Part shown: positions 9,360 through 18,268 of the stretch, piece after piece
Position numbering within the stretch: the first letter of the stretch is position 1
Layout: each line of letters starts with the position of its first letter
NCBI RefSeq assembly: GCF_031882575.1
Contig: NZ_CP134772.1
Location: forward strand, 4,421,001 to 4,485,000
Origin: Pseudomonas sp. VD-NE ins
Lineage (GTDB): Bacteria; Pseudomonadota; Gammaproteobacteria; Pseudomonadales; Pseudomonadaceae
Direction of reading: 5' to 3'
DNA length: 64,000 bases
The notes under the pieces: model-generated
What the model was told of the DNA's origin: nothing
What the model saw: the letters and a program-made list of their open reading frames with translations, nothing else
Databases searched by the model: none
Made by a program: the position numbers and the translations under genes

Positions 9360-10948
9360 GCACCGCCCTCGCCGCTCCTGCACAGCCATTCAACGCGGCG
9401 GACATGGCGACCGCGACCAAGGTATTCGCCTTCGCGACCATGTGCATCGGCATGTTCATCGCGCTGCTGGATATCCAGATCGTCTCGGCGTCGCTGCGCG
9501 ATATCGGTGGCGGACTGTCCGCCGGCACCGACGAAACCGCGTGGGTGCAGACCAGTTACCTGATCGCCGAAATCATCGTGATTCCGCTGTCGGGCTGGTT
9601 GTCGCGCGTGGTCTCCACGCGCTGGTTGTTCTGCGCTTCGGCAGTCGGTTTCACCCTCGCCAGCCTGCTCTGCGGCGTGGCCTGGAACATCCAGAGCATG
9701 ATTGCCTTTCGCGCGCTGCAAGGATTTCTCGGCGGTTCGATGATTCCGCTGGTGTTTACCACGGCGTTCTTTTTCTTCACCGGCAAACAACGGGTGATCG
9801 CTGCGGCGACCATCGGTGCGGTCGCGTCATTGGCGCCGACAATGGGGCCGGTGATCGGTGGCTGGATCACTGATATTTCCTCGTGGCACTGGTTGTTCTA
9901 CATCAACCTGGTGCCGGGGATTTTCGTTGCCGTGGCGGTGCCGATGCTGGTGAAAATCGACCAGCCGGAATTGTCCCTGCTCAAAGGCGCGGACTACCTG
10001 AGCATGGTCTTTCTCGCGCTGTTTCTCGGTTGTCTGGAATACACCCTCGAAGAAGGCCCGCGCTGGAACTGGTTCAGCGATCAGACCATTCTGACCACGG
10101 CGTGGATCAGCGGCCTCGCGGGATTGGCCTTCATCGGCCGCACCTTGCACGTGGCCAATCCGATCGTCGATCTGCGTGCCTTGAAGGATCGCAATTTCGC
10201 CCTCGGCTGCTTCTTCTCGTTCGTCACCGGCATCGGCCTGTTCGCAACGATTTACCTGACGCCGCTGTTTCTCGGCCGGGTGCGCGGCTACAGCGCGCTG
10301 GACATTGGTCTGGCGGTTTTCTCCACTGGCGTATTCCAGATCATGGCGATTCCGCTGTATGCCTTTCTGGCTAATCGCGTCGATCTGCGCTGGATCATGA
10401 TGGTCGGTCTGGGTTTGTTTGCGGTGTCGATGTGGGAGTTCAGCCCGATCACCCACGACTGGGGTGCCGGAGAGTTGATGCTGCCGCAAGCGTTGCGCGG
10501 GATTGCCCAGCAACTCGCCGTACCGCCAGCGGTAACGCTGACCCTCGGCGGATTGGCACCGGCACGTTTGAAGCATGCGTCGGGGCTGTTCAACCTGATG
10601 CGCAATCTGGGCGGTGCGATTGGTATTGCGGGGTGCGCGACCATTCTCAATGACCGCACCAACCTGCACTTCACGCGGCTGGCCGAGCATTTGAACAGCA
10701 GCAATGAAGCGATGAATCAGTGGCTGGCGCAGGTCGGTGGCAACCTTGCAACGCTGGGCCAGAGCAGCGACGTCGGCGTCACCGCCAGCCTGCGCCAGTT
10801 GTGGCTGCTGACCTACCGCGAGGCGCAGACGCAAACCTACGGCGACACCTTTTTGATGATCGGGGCGTGTTTCGTCATCGCCACCGCGATGGTGCCCTTG
10901 ATGCGCAAGGTGCAACCACCGGCGGCGCCGAGTGCGGATGGGCATTGA
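9356..10948 (+). CDS. EmrB-like MFS efflux pump, DHA2 (14-TM) family
   Basis: 530 residues with about 14 hydrophobic segments, as in EmrB/QacA transporters. The N-terminal TM1 motif (MCIGMFIALLDIQIVSASL) matches motif D1 of the DHA2 group. GRT-type cytoplasmic loops and the proline/glycine-rich TM5 (SLAPTMGPVIGGWITD, motif C of antiporters) are present. It is translationally coupled to the EmrA-like gene by a 4-base overlap. Together they would export hydrophobic drugs or uncouplers across the envelope by proton antiport. Substrate is not predictable. Confidence 0.92.
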   Translation: MSTALAAPAQPFNAADMATATKVFAFATMCIGMFIALLDIQIVSASLRDIGGGLSAGTDETAWVQTSYLIAEIIVIPLSGWLSRVVSTRWLFCASAVGFTLASLLCGVAWNIQSMIAFRALQGFLGGSMIPLVFTTAFFFFTGKQRVIAAATIGAVASLAPTMGPVIGGWITDISSWHWLFYINLVPGIFVAVAVPMLVKIDQPELSLLKGADYLSMVFLALFLGCLEYTLEEGPRWNWFSDQTILTTAWISGLAGLAFIGRTLHVANPIVDLRALKDRNFALGCFFSFVTGIGLFATIYLTPLFLGRVRGYSALDIGLAVFSTGVFQIMAIPLYAFLANRVDLRWIMMVGLGLFAVSMWEFSPITHDWGAGELMLPQALRGIAQQLAVPPAVTLTLGGLAPARLKHASGLFNLMRNLGGAIGIAGCATILNDRTNLHFTRLAEHLNSSNEAMNQWLAQVGGNLATLGQSSDVGVTASLRQLWLLTYREAQTQTYGDTFLMIGACFVIATAMVPLMRKVQPPAAPSADGH

Positions 10949-10976
10949 TCACTATTTTCTGGCCATGCCCATTTCC

Positions 10977-11070
10977 CTTGTGGGAGCGAGCCTGCTCGCG
11001 AAGGCGTCGTGTCAGTCACCATGGTTGTTATCTGACACTCCGCTTTCGCGAGCAGGCTCGCTCCCACAGG
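10977..11070. repeat. Pair of inverted REP-type palindromes (REPIN-like)
   Basis: CTTGTGGGAGCGAGCCTGCT starts the left arm. The right arm (about 11045-11070) is its inverted copy, ending in GCTCGCTCCCACAGG. Each arm is itself a palindrome around GAGCCTGCTCG. This composition and the paired inverted arrangement between genes are typical of Pseudomonas fluorescens REPINs, short non-autonomous elements mobilised by RAYT transposases. The element lies between emrB and the convergent AhpD-like gene and may also act as a bidirectional terminator. Confidence 0.8.
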
Positions 11071-11086
11071 GGTTATGCGTTGAGGC

Positions 11087-11527
11087 TTAAGCTTGTGGGG
11101 TTTTGCGGAAGCCCACCGCCAGACGATTCCAGCTGTTGATGGTGCTGATCGCCACGGTCAGGTCGACCATTTCTTTCGGCGTGAACTGCGCAGCGACCAC
11201 GTCGTAGTCCTCGTCCGGCGCGTGGGTCAGGCTCAGTTGGGTCAGCGATTCCGTCCACAACAGCGCGGCGCGTTCGCGGTCGCTGAAGAACGGCGCTTCA
11301 CGCCATGCAGTCACCGCGAACAAGCGGCGCGGGGTTTCACCGCCCTTGATCGCATCGGTGGTGTGCATGTCGATGCAAAAGGCGCAGCCGTTGATTTGCG
11401 AGGCGCGCAGCTTGACCAATTCGATCAGGTTTTTTTCCAGCGGCAGTTTGGATACGGCGGTTTCCAGCGCGATCATCGCTTTCAGGGCATCTGGGGAAGC
11501 AGTGTAGAAATCGGTACGAGGTTGCAT
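11087..11527 (-). CDS. AhpD-like carboxymuconolactone decarboxylase family protein
   Basis: 146 residues from ATG 11527, chosen because GGAG lies about 7 bases upstream; an earlier start would add six residues without support. The alkylhydroperoxidase core is present: EKNLIELVKLRASQINGCAF followed by CIDMHT, giving the CxxC pair and the following His of the AhpD catalytic site. This subgroup works as peroxidase or thiol reductant, often acting against alkyl hydroperoxides. Its gene stands alone, convergent to the efflux operon with a REPIN between. The exact substrate is unknown. Confidence 0.88.
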   Translation of the reverse strand: MQPRTDFYTASPDALKAMIALETAVSKLPLEKNLIELVKLRASQINGCAFCIDMHTTDAIKGGETPRRLFAVTAWREAPFFSDRERAALLWTESLTQLSLTHAPDEDYDVVAAQFTPKEMVDLTVAISTINSWNRLAVGFRKTPQA

Positions 11528-11715
11528 GGTAGCTCCGGGCAGCAAGTGAATGTGTGGCTACGTTAGTCCCCGCACCGGGTTCGGCAAATAGCCAATATTC
11601 CAGAAGATCAGGAGGCCACTTCGGTTTTCACAGCTGACCGCTCGTCAGCCACTCGGCACCAAGGGTTCTGCGCGTCAGACCAATATCAGGTACATGCCCT
11701 TTCTGGAGACGGATC

Positions 11716-12015
11716 ATGATCACGCGCAAACTCACCTCGTTATTGCTCGCCGGCCTGCTGGCTACGGCATCGGCCGCCAGCTTCGCCGCCAATGATGGCG
11801 CTGACGCCACCGGCACCAAATCCGGTGGAGCGACCAGCACGACCATGCCACCGGACAACACGCCCGGCGCGCCTTCTGGCGGTAGCGGTTCCTCGGGCAC
11901 AGGTTCCGGAACTGGCACCAATGGTGGCGCCAGCGGTTCCGGTTCCGGGGCGGGCGGCGGCACCGGTTCGGCGGGTGGCGGGACTGGCGGTGCGGGCGGT
12001 GGCACTGGCGGCTGA
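11716..12015 (+). CDS. Small exported Gly/Ser/Thr-rich protein
   Basis: 99 residues, with GGAGACGGATC just before the ATG as ribosome binding site. A clear signal peptide (LTSLLLAGLLATASAASFA, cleavage after about residue 24) leads into a low-complexity mature part made of GGS, GTG and GGGTGG runs with no Cys. Nothing catalytic is visible. Such small glycine-rich exported proteins occur in Pseudomonas, but I cannot name a function. Its reading frame is supported by the signal peptide and ribosome binding site. The long minus-strand ORFs over the same DNA are mirror artefacts of the GC-rich repeats. Confidence 0.7.
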   Translation: MITRKLTSLLLAGLLATASAASFAANDGADATGTKSGGATSTTMPPDNTPGAPSGGSGSSGTGSGTGTNGGASGSGSGAGGGTGSAGGGTGGAGGGTGG

Positions 12016-12092
12016 ACGAACAAGAGCCATCCGCGGTGAAACACATCCTCGGTTTCTAGGGGGGTTCACCTAATCCTGGCTCAATGAAATTC

Positions 12093-12186
12093 CCTGTGGG
12101 AGCTGGCTTGCCAGCGATAGCGTCAGCACAGTCGACATCTTCCTTGACTGACCGACCGCCATCGCTGGCAAGCCAGCTCCCACAGG
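12093..12186. repeat. Second REPIN-like inverted pair
   Basis: The left arm CCTGTGGGAGCTGGCTTGCC (from 12093) and the right arm ending GCCAGCTCCCACAGG (to 12186) are inverted copies about 40 bases apart. The sequence class differs from the first pair: GCTGGCTTGCCAGC core instead of GCGAGCCTGCTCGC. Two REP sequence groups therefore sit about 1.1 kb apart. It lies between the Gly-rich gene and the convergent diguanylate cyclase gene, where it can serve as a transcription terminator. Confidence 0.8.
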
Positions 12187-12206
12187 TTTTTGTGTTGGTT
12201 TGCAGA

Positions 12207-13847
12207 TCAGCGATCAGAGCGCATCAAATCGGCCAAACCGCTGTCCAGCGATAACACCGCCGCGCGATTGCGTCCGGCATTTTTCGCCTGATACAACGCC
12301 GCATCGGCGCGCTGGATAAACACTTCCAGGCTGTCATTACCGCTCGGGATAAACGAATAACAACCCAGACTCACCGTCAGATACCCGGTCGGCGAGCCGC
12401 TGTGGATGATGTGCTTGTCGATCACGCTACGACGAATCTGCCCGGCAATTGCCAGTGCGCCGTTGATGTCGGTGTCCGGCAACAGCACCGCAAACTCTTC
12501 GCCACCGTAACGTACCGCCAGATCCGACTTGCGCTGGCAGCACGTTTGCAGCACTTGGGCGACCTGAGTCAGACAATGATCCCCGGCGACATGACCATAG
12601 GCATCGTTGTAGCGCTTGAAGAAATCGATATCGAGCATGATCAGGCTGACCGGGCTGACCTGCCGCGCGCCGCGGGCGAATTCGATCTCCAGCGAACGCT
12701 CGAACAAACGTCGATTGGCCAGCCCGGTCAGACTGTCGTGGGTCGCAATCTGCTCCAGTGTGCGCTGGGCCTTGCGCAGGTTTTTCTCGATCCGTTCGCC
12801 GTCACGCACCTGGTGAATGAACACCCAGCCAAACAGGCCGATGCCGAGAATCACCAGCGCGACAATCACACTCGACTGGAATGCGCGTGCGTACCAACCC
12901 TCGAGAATCGTGTCGCGCGACGTCGCCGCCGACACCACCAACGGATACGCCGACAAACGTCGATAGCCGTACAGACGCACAACCCCATCGACCACCGAAT
13001 CGATCATTGCGGTGCCGGCGGAGGCCTCGGGCAGCAACGTGCGATAAATCCGCCCTTGCGCCAGCGACGTGCCGATCAGGTTTTCATCGAACGGACGGCG
13101 GGCGAGCAAGGTGCCGTCGCTCAGACCGAGAAACATGATGCCTTGGTCGTCGAGGCTGAAACTTTCGAAGAAGCGGTCGAAGTACGACATCTTGATCCCG
13201 GCCAGCAGCACACCCTGAAAATTGCCGGCGTGATCATTGACGCGCTTGGAAATCGGGATGATCCACTCACCGTTCTCACGGCTGCGGATCGCCGGGCCGA
13301 TGTGCGCCAGCGTCGAGGCATTCTGCTGGTGAAACTTGAAGTACTCGCGGTCCGCCACGCCATTGCCACGGGGCAGATCGGCGAACGAGGTAATCACCCA
13401 CTGACCCTGCGTGTCGAAGAGGAACATGCCGTGCAACTGATCCAGTTGCTGCACGCGACGGGCGAAGGTTTTCTGCAGGCGCGGTCGTTGCGCCGCGCCG
13501 TAGCCGTCGTCCTGAATCCAGTCGACCAGGCTGGTCATCACCAGATCGGCGGCGAGGAAGGTGTCTTCGGCCTGCTGCGCCATGGCCCGGGTCAGGTTGC
13601 TCGAAGCCACCTTCGCCACCGCCAGATCCTGCCGTCGCGACTGCTCCAGTTGCAGGTACAGCAAACCGGACAGGCACAACCCCACCGCAACGATAAACAG
13701 CACCGCCGCTTTGCGCAGCGGCAGGCGTTTAAGGGTGCCTCCGGGGGCCTGATGCGGATCGTGAATGGGGATAGGCAAAAGCAAGTCCTGGGCAGGTACG
13801 ACAAGGGCGCCAGCGGGTAAACCCTTATGTTTGTGAGCGTAGCCCAC
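12207..13847 (-). CDS. Membrane diguanylate cyclase with periplasmic dCache-like sensor and GGDEF domain
   Basis: About 546 residues. TM1 at about 46-65, an extracytoplasmic double-PAS/Cache-like sensor (about 70-310; NGVADREYFKFHQ and YGYRRLSAYPLVV are typical), and TM2 near 325-345 lead into a cytoplasmic GGDEF domain. The active-site loop is GGEEF (448-452), a functional variant. RKSD (439-442), five residues before it, matches the RxxD inhibitory I-site. It should therefore make c-di-GMP and be product-inhibited. No EAL domain is present. The start is uncertain: GTG 13847 has no good ribosome binding site, so the true N-terminus may be shorter by up to about 40 residues. Confidence 0.9.
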   Translation of the reverse strand: MGYAHKHKGLPAGALVVPAQDLLLPIPIHDPHQAPGGTLKRLPLRKAAVLFIVAVGLCLSGLLYLQLEQSRRQDLAVAKVASSNLTRAMAQQAEDTFLAADLVMTSLVDWIQDDGYGAAQRPRLQKTFARRVQQLDQLHGMFLFDTQGQWVITSFADLPRGNGVADREYFKFHQQNASTLAHIGPAIRSRENGEWIIPISKRVNDHAGNFQGVLLAGIKMSYFDRFFESFSLDDQGIMFLGLSDGTLLARRPFDENLIGTSLAQGRIYRTLLPEASAGTAMIDSVVDGVVRLYGYRRLSAYPLVVSAATSRDTILEGWYARAFQSSVIVALVILGIGLFGWVFIHQVRDGERIEKNLRKAQRTLEQIATHDSLTGLANRRLFERSLEIEFARGARQVSPVSLIMLDIDFFKRYNDAYGHVAGDHCLTQVAQVLQTCCQRKSDLAVRYGGEEFAVLLPDTDINGALAIAGQIRRSVIDKHIIHSGSPTGYLTVSLGCYSFIPSGNDSLEVFIQRADAALYQAKNAGRNRAAVLSLDSGLADLMRSDR

Positions 13848-13955
13848 CGGAATCTACGGGGCAAACGCCCCGCTTCCGCCCAGGTATATCGGCGCGCAAC
13901 GAGTTTGGATGATCGCTGTTCGACGATTTATTTTCGATTGCCTCTTTAGGGTTAG

Positions 13956-14729
13956 TCAGTTGTGAAGGGCCAGGCGCCGCATCGCACTGTGCAGATGCGC
14001 CCGCGCACTTTGCGCATCGCCCTCGCGCATCTGCTCATAAGCCCGTTGCGCAATGGCATGGGGCACAGGCTTCAGTTCCCGTTGCGTGGCCATCGCCAGC
14101 AGTTGCACCTGCGCGGCGCGCTCCAGGTAATAGAGGTCGTCCCAGGCTTGGGCGATGGTCGGCGCGGCAACGATCAAGCCGTGGTTTTTCAGGAACAGAA
14201 TGTCGGCGTCGCCCATGACCCCGGCGATGCGGTCGCCCTCGGATTCGTCCAGCGCCAGACCGTTGTAATCTTCATCCACCGCCGTGCGGCCGTAGAATTT
14301 CAGCGCGGTCTGCCCCAACCACAACAACGGCGGCCCTTGCAGCAGGCACAGCGCTGTGGCGTGAGGCATGTGGGTGTGAAACGCGACTTTCACTCGCGGC
14401 AGTTGTTTATGCAGCCGTGCGTGGATGTAAAACGCCGTGGCTTCCGGCTGGCCTTCGCCTTCAAGCACATTGCCGTCGAAGTCGCAGACCAGCAGATTCT
14501 GCGCGGTCACCTCGGCAAACGCATAACCGTAGGGATTGACCAGAAACAGATCGTCGTGACCAGGCACCATCGCCGAAAAATGATTGCAGATGCCCTCCTC
14601 CAGGCCATGCAATGCGGCCAATTGAAAGCACGCTGCGAGTTCGTTGCGGGCGGTGATGATCGCCTCCGTGTCGAGGTTCAACGCTGTCGGGCGTGAGGCC
14701 CGCGCACTGGCAGTCAGGGTGTGAGCCAT
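13956..14729 (-). CDS. Class II aldolase/adducin family protein
   Basis: 257 residues. Zn-ligand motifs of class II aldolases are present: HTHMPHA at about 138-144 and the distal NHGLI near 200. NHFSAMVP and NPYGYAFAEV form the substrate-side N-terminal motif. The family cleaves or epimerises sugar phosphates such as fuculose-1-phosphate. The long N-terminal tail and overall sequence resemble the aldolase-like subgroup of unknown substrate. The gene follows a haloacid dehalogenase-type gene by 15 bases, so the two form an operon, probably controlled by the divergent LysR regulator at 15559. Confidence 0.85.
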   Translation of the reverse strand: MAHTLTASARASRPTALNLDTEAIITARNELAACFQLAALHGLEEGICNHFSAMVPGHDDLFLVNPYGYAFAEVTAQNLLVCDFDGNVLEGEGQPEATAFYIHARLHKQLPRVKVAFHTHMPHATALCLLQGPPLLWLGQTALKFYGRTAVDEDYNGLALDESEGDRIAGVMGDADILFLKNHGLIVAAPTIAQAWDDLYYLERAAQVQLLAMATQRELKPVPHAIAQRAYEQMREGDAQSARAHLHSAMRRLALHN

Positions 14730-14744
14730 GACGATTCTCCGTGA

Positions 14745-15449
14745 TTACCATCCAAGGGATTTGAACAGCGGCAGCACTTGATCGAGGCGGTTGAGGATCG
14801 CGTCGGGGCGATAGTCCGCCAGCAACTGGCGACCGGTGCCGCGATCGATCCATACACAGCGAAAACCCATGTCCCGCGCCGCCGTGTGGTCGAGCATCGG
14901 GCTGGCGCAGATGTGCACCACCTCTGCGCGGCTGACGCCCAACTGCTCATGAGCGTAGTCGAACAGGCGCGGCGCCGGTTTGTAGGCGCCGGCCTGTTGT
15001 GCGGTGATCACCCGGTCAATGTAGCCGCCGAGTTGCGCGACGTTGCCGGCAATGATCTCGTCGTCGGTGTTGGAGACGATGCACAGTTTGAAACCCATGG
15101 TTTTCAATTCACGCAGAGTCTCGATCACCTCGGCAAACGGCGGCATCTTCGGGATCGCGGCGGCCAGACGCTGGCTGTCTTCGGGCAGGCTGGGCAGACC
15201 CAATTCCTCCAAGGCCAATTGCAGGCCGAGGGTGCTGAGCTCGCGGAACGAACGGTGCGGCGGCGTTTGTTCGAGGCGGTGTTCATGACGGTCATAGACG
15301 CCGATCAGGTGCCCGACATCGACTTGATGCTCGCCCTTCTCACTGAGAATTTCCCCGACAACAGCTTTGAGGCCTTCGTCCCATTGGATCAACGTGCCGT
15401 AGCAATCGAAGGTCAGCCACTGCGGGCGCGGGGTGTGGATGAGTGTCAT
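14745..15449 (-). CDS. Type II haloacid dehalogenase-like hydrolase
   Basis: 234 residues from ATG 15449, preceded by GGAGG; the longer upstream reading frame runs over the regulator and is ignored. Motif I is FDCYGTL with the nucleophilic Asp near residue 15. Motif II is SNTDD, and motif III/IV lies in KPAPRLFDYA. The last replaces the usual 'GD' pattern by HICASPMLDHTAARDMGF, as in L-2-haloacid dehalogenases. The enzyme probably hydrolyses a 2-halo or phosphate ester substrate. It is first in an operon with the class II aldolase. A LysR gene is divergent, 110 bases away. Confidence 0.87.
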   Translation of the reverse strand: MTLIHTPRPQWLTFDCYGTLIQWDEGLKAVVGEILSEKGEHQVDVGHLIGVYDRHEHRLEQTPPHRSFRELSTLGLQLALEELGLPSLPEDSQRLAAAIPKMPPFAEVIETLRELKTMGFKLCIVSNTDDEIIAGNVAQLGGYIDRVITAQQAGAYKPAPRLFDYAHEQLGVSRAEVVHICASPMLDHTAARDMGFRCVWIDRGTGRQLLADYRPDAILNRLDQVLPLFKSLGW

Positions 15450-15558
15450 TGGTCGAATCCTCCGGAGTGAGGACTTCAGCTTATGAGCGCCCGGTGATAG
15501 TGTGAAATTAAATAAATAGCCAATCGTCAGTTGAAAATCCACTATCGAGTGCACCGCC

Positions 15559-16416
15559 ATGCTGGATCTGGAACTGCTGAAAACCTTTGTCTGCGTGGTC
15601 GACGAAGGTAGCTTCACCCGCGCCGCCGAGCGCGTGCACCGCACCCAGTCGACGGTCAGCCAGCAGGTGCGCAAACTCGAAGAGCTGGTCGGCCACGCCT
15701 TGCTGCTGCGTGATCGCACCGGCCTGAACGTCGCCGTCACCGAGCACGGCGAACTGCTGATCCACTACGCCCGCCGTTTGCTCGCGCTGTCCGCCGAAGC
15801 CACTGAAGCCTTGGCCAGCGACCTCGATCTGGAAATCCTGCGTATCGGCATGCCGGAAGACTTCGACGCGCGGCGCATGGCGCTGATCCTCGCCGGCTTC
15901 ACCCGCAGCCATCCGCAAGCACGGCTGGAAACCCTCAGCGGCATGAGCCTCGATCTGCGCCAGCGCCTCGATGCCGGCGACATCGACATCGCCCTGATCA
16001 AACGCGAACCTGACAGCGGCCCGGCGTGGGCGACCTGGCCGGAGCGGCTGGTGTGGGTCAAAGGTGCGGAGTTTGATTCGTCCACTGGCGTGCTGCCGTT
16101 GGCGTTGTTTCCGCAGGGCTGCCTGTATCGGCAGCGCGCCATTCGGTTGCTCGATGTTGCCCAGCGACCGTGGCGAGTGGCGTTTGGCAGCCACAGCCTG
16201 ACCGGGATTCAAGCGGCAGTGGCCTCGGGGCTGGGGGTGTCGGTGCTACCGGTGTCGGCGGTGTTGCCTGAGCATCAGGTGTGTACGGATTTGCCGGAGC
16301 TGGCGCCGACGGAGTTGGCACTGGTTAGTCGTGATGGGGTTTTGAGTGGGTTGCAGCGTGGATTGGTGGAGTTTTTACGAGGAGAGCTGGGGGTGGATGC
16401 GGGGGGATTTGCCTGA
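15559..16416 (+). CDS. LysR-family transcriptional regulator
   Basis: 285 residues. The N-terminal winged helix-turn-helix is clear (LLKTFVCVVDEGSFTRAAER followed by HRTQSTVSQQVRKLEELVG). A LysR substrate-binding domain follows (about 90-285, with PLALFPQGCLYRQRAI). That last stretch is shared with the second LysR protein at 19628 (LPLALFPEPCPYREAAL), placing both in the LrhA/HexA-like subgroup. It faces the dehalogenase/aldolase operon divergently, so it is the likely regulator of that operon; the effector is unknown. Confidence 0.9.
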   Translation: MLDLELLKTFVCVVDEGSFTRAAERVHRTQSTVSQQVRKLEELVGHALLLRDRTGLNVAVTEHGELLIHYARRLLALSAEATEALASDLDLEILRIGMPEDFDARRMALILAGFTRSHPQARLETLSGMSLDLRQRLDAGDIDIALIKREPDSGPAWATWPERLVWVKGAEFDSSTGVLPLALFPQGCLYRQRAIRLLDVAQRPWRVAFGSHSLTGIQAAVASGLGVSVLPVSAVLPEHQVCTDLPELAPTELALVSRDGVLSGLQRGLVEFLRGELGVDAGGFA

Positions 16417-16431
16417 AATCCCCCGCTTCAG

Positions 16432-16956
16432 CTACCGGGGTTTGTTGATTTCCCGTAGGAGGTCCGCGACGGGAATGTTCATGGTGTTTGAGTAGTAGGG
16501 TTTGTAGCCGTAGGCGGTGACGACGACTTTGCAGGGGATTTGTTGTTTGTTGGAGAGGAGTTGGTTCAGTTCTGCCGCTGACAAGTCTCGCCGCGAACCG
16601 CCACCGTTTGAAAGTTCACTCATGAAAGTACGGGTCAAGTAGGAGAACCCCACTTTTCTGCTGACGTCTTTTTCGGGTTCTATTACACCAAATGCAGTAA
16701 ATCGCATGAATTTCTTAATAGAAAAATCTTGGTCATCCGACAAACCGCACTCAAACATGCCTGACGCCATCCCCACCCTTTCTCCTCGATCAAAAAGATT
16801 AAGGACATCGACATCCGACTGATACCGAATGACATACAGAAGCGAACTATCATCCCTCTCAACAGAACGGAAGACCAAGTTCGCAGGTGGTTTTATATGA
16901 TCTTTCGCACACCCGGAACAAATACATAGAAATACGCAAAGTAAAAACTTATTCAC
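16432..16956 (-). CDS. Predicted outer-envelope lipoprotein, candidate immunity protein to the adjacent lipase effector
   Basis: 174 residues starting MNKFLLCVFLCICSGCAKD, with lipobox CSGC placing the lipidated Cys at residue 16. The rest has no domain I recognise. It overlaps the 3' end of the lipase-like gene by 8 bases, and GC content falls compared with the neighbouring host genes, as often seen in acquired effector-immunity pairs. Known immunity proteins of type VI lipase effectors (Tli family) are periplasmic lipoproteins encoded next to the effector. Function is therefore inferred from position and localisation only. Confidence 0.55.
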   Translation of the reverse strand: MNKFLLCVFLCICSGCAKDHIKPPANLVFRSVERDDSSLLYVIRYQSDVDVLNLFDRGERVGMASGMFECGLSDDQDFSIKKFMRFTAFGVIEPEKDVSRKVGFSYLTRTFMSELSNGGGSRRDLSAAELNQLLSNKQQIPCKVVVTAYGYKPYYSNTMNIPVADLLREINKPR

Positions 16957-17683
16957 CCGGAAACTCCTTCATGATGGATTCAAACAAGAAGTCGCTCGCC
17001 GATTTCCTGCCTGCTATCGGCGCATTGAATAGCCCGAAAGCGTTGGCATGGTTCGTATCGACACTGACATTCACCGATGGACCGCATGAAACAAGCCATT
17101 TCTCGCCAAAGTCAGCCACTCCATCTGACGGGTCTCTCTGGGTGGGTGCAGCCTTGATATTTATCCAGTCATTGGTGATTGGCTCAGGTCGCTCGCGATA
17201 AATATCCGACCCCAGCCAAACCAAAGCTCCCTCTCCTACCGGGTCAAGAGTGATCAGCATCTGAACTCGGTAGCCCCATTCCGACATGATTTTTGTCAGA
17301 TGAGCGCCATTCCATCCACCGAGGCTATGTCCGACGATATAAACAGGACAACTCTTGTAAGGAATAAGGCTCAAGACATGACGCTGAATATCCTGTTTTC
17401 CTCTGACCTCGTTGTAGCCCAACCAATCTGACTTGTATCTACCCTGCTCTTGCAACTTACGGGTGCGATCATCAAATGTCACCCATGCCTCTCGGATATT
17501 TTTATATGGTCCGGAAAAGTAATAACTCTCTTTGTCGCCAGCCCCACCAACGAATAGAACAATCGCCTTGGTACTCTCCACCGGCACAGGCTTGTCACTG
17601 ACATCCTTCTTATCCGTCAGCGCATGTTCCTTGTGAAGCTTGTAATTGTTGCCCTTCGCGCACGTTACCGTTTCAGCAGCCAT
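16949..17683 (-). CDS. Lipase-like type VI secretion effector candidate (Tle-type)
   Basis: 244 residues, no signal peptide. The alpha/beta-hydrolase nucleophile elbow GHSLGG is at 118-123 (Ser120). Candidate acid and base residues are Asp147 (TLDPVGEG) and His212 (TNHANAF), in the usual order Ser-Asp-His. The N-terminal 40 residues are a polar linker. The start at 17683 follows GGAGGAG and is only 3 bases after the PAAR gene stop, so it is cotranscribed with a type VI spike tip. A lipoprotein gene follows with an overlap. The context fits a phospholipase effector delivered by the PAAR protein; the Tle subgroup cannot be assigned without a search. Confidence 0.72.
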   Translation of the reverse strand: MAAETVTCAKGNNYKLHKEHALTDKKDVSDKPVPVESTKAIVLFVGGAGDKESYYFSGPYKNIREAWVTFDDRTRKLQEQGRYKSDWLGYNEVRGKQDIQRHVLSLIPYKSCPVYIVGHSLGGWNGAHLTKIMSEWGYRVQMLITLDPVGEGALVWLGSDIYRERPEPITNDWINIKAAPTQRDPSDGVADFGEKWLVSCGPSVNVSVDTNHANAFGLFNAPIAGRKSASDFLFESIMKEFPGE

Positions 17684-17686
17684 GCC

Positions 17687-18184
17687 TCACTCCTCCAAAA
17701 ACAACTTGATGGTTTCAGGCAGATGCGAGCTGACTTGGTGAGTAAATCCGTTCGCGTCAGACACCCCATGTTCCAGACGTCCGTCAGCGCGCTGAATAAC
17801 GTAAGGATGATCAGGCATGGGCTCACCGGTCACGTCATTGACCAGTTTCAACCGGTCAGTGAAATGCACCGGCATCGGCAACAAGCCACTGAAGGGAGCC
17901 GATGTCACTGTGTCACCGATGATGACCGTGCCTGAACCGCCGATGACGACATTGCCGTGACCACCGGTGCTGTCCAGTGTCGCGGCGTTCAAACCATTGA
18001 TGAACACCGTCGACGCAACAGCACCGGTAATCGGGCTGCCGCAGGCGGATTTGTCAGTCATCCGCGCAGCCGCCAAGCCGTCGAAATTCACATTCGGGGA
18101 GCCACTGACAATGGGATTGGTGCCATGTCCCGGCAATGGGCAGGCGGTTGGATCGGTGACGCGGGCGGCGGGTTTTCCGCTCAT
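17687..18184 (-). CDS. PAAR-domain type VI secretion spike-tip protein with C-terminal extension
   Basis: 165 residues from ATG 18184 (AAGGAG upstream); the longer frame to 18214 lacks a binding site. Residues 1-95 form a PAAR repeat: MSGKPAARVTDPTACPLPGH, the SPNV..GLAAARMTDKSAC stretch and VIIGGSGTVIIGD carry the expected His/Cys zinc ligands and metal-coordinating pattern. A C-terminal part of about 65 residues (LKLVNDVTGEPMPDHPYVIQ) looks like a beta-rich adaptor, used by many PAAR proteins to dock effectors. It heads the effector operon. No VgrG, Hcp or core genes are in the window, so this is an orphan island. Confidence 0.88.
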   Translation of the reverse strand: MSGKPAARVTDPTACPLPGHGTNPIVSGSPNVNFDGLAAARMTDKSACGSPITGAVASTVFINGLNAATLDSTGGHGNVVIGGSGTVIIGDTVTSAPFSGLLPMPVHFTDRLKLVNDVTGEPMPDHPYVIQRADGRLEHGVSDANGFTHQVSSHLPETIKLFLEE

Positions 18185-18268
18185 GAACAGCTCCTTGCAA
18201 TGTAACGAGGTCATCCTTTCGGGGGCGCAAGCATGCGGGACTTCGCCGGGGACTTCAAACCTTCAGAC

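Noticed and set aside
11740..12069. Minus-strand frames over the Gly-rich gene
   Set aside because: Pro/Arg-rich mirror translations of the GC-rich repeats; the plus frame has the signal peptide and ribosome binding site.
15450..15740. N-terminal extension of the dehalogenase frame
   Set aside because: It overlaps the divergent LysR start and its promoter; an ATG with a good ribosome binding site at 15449 fits the enzyme family start.
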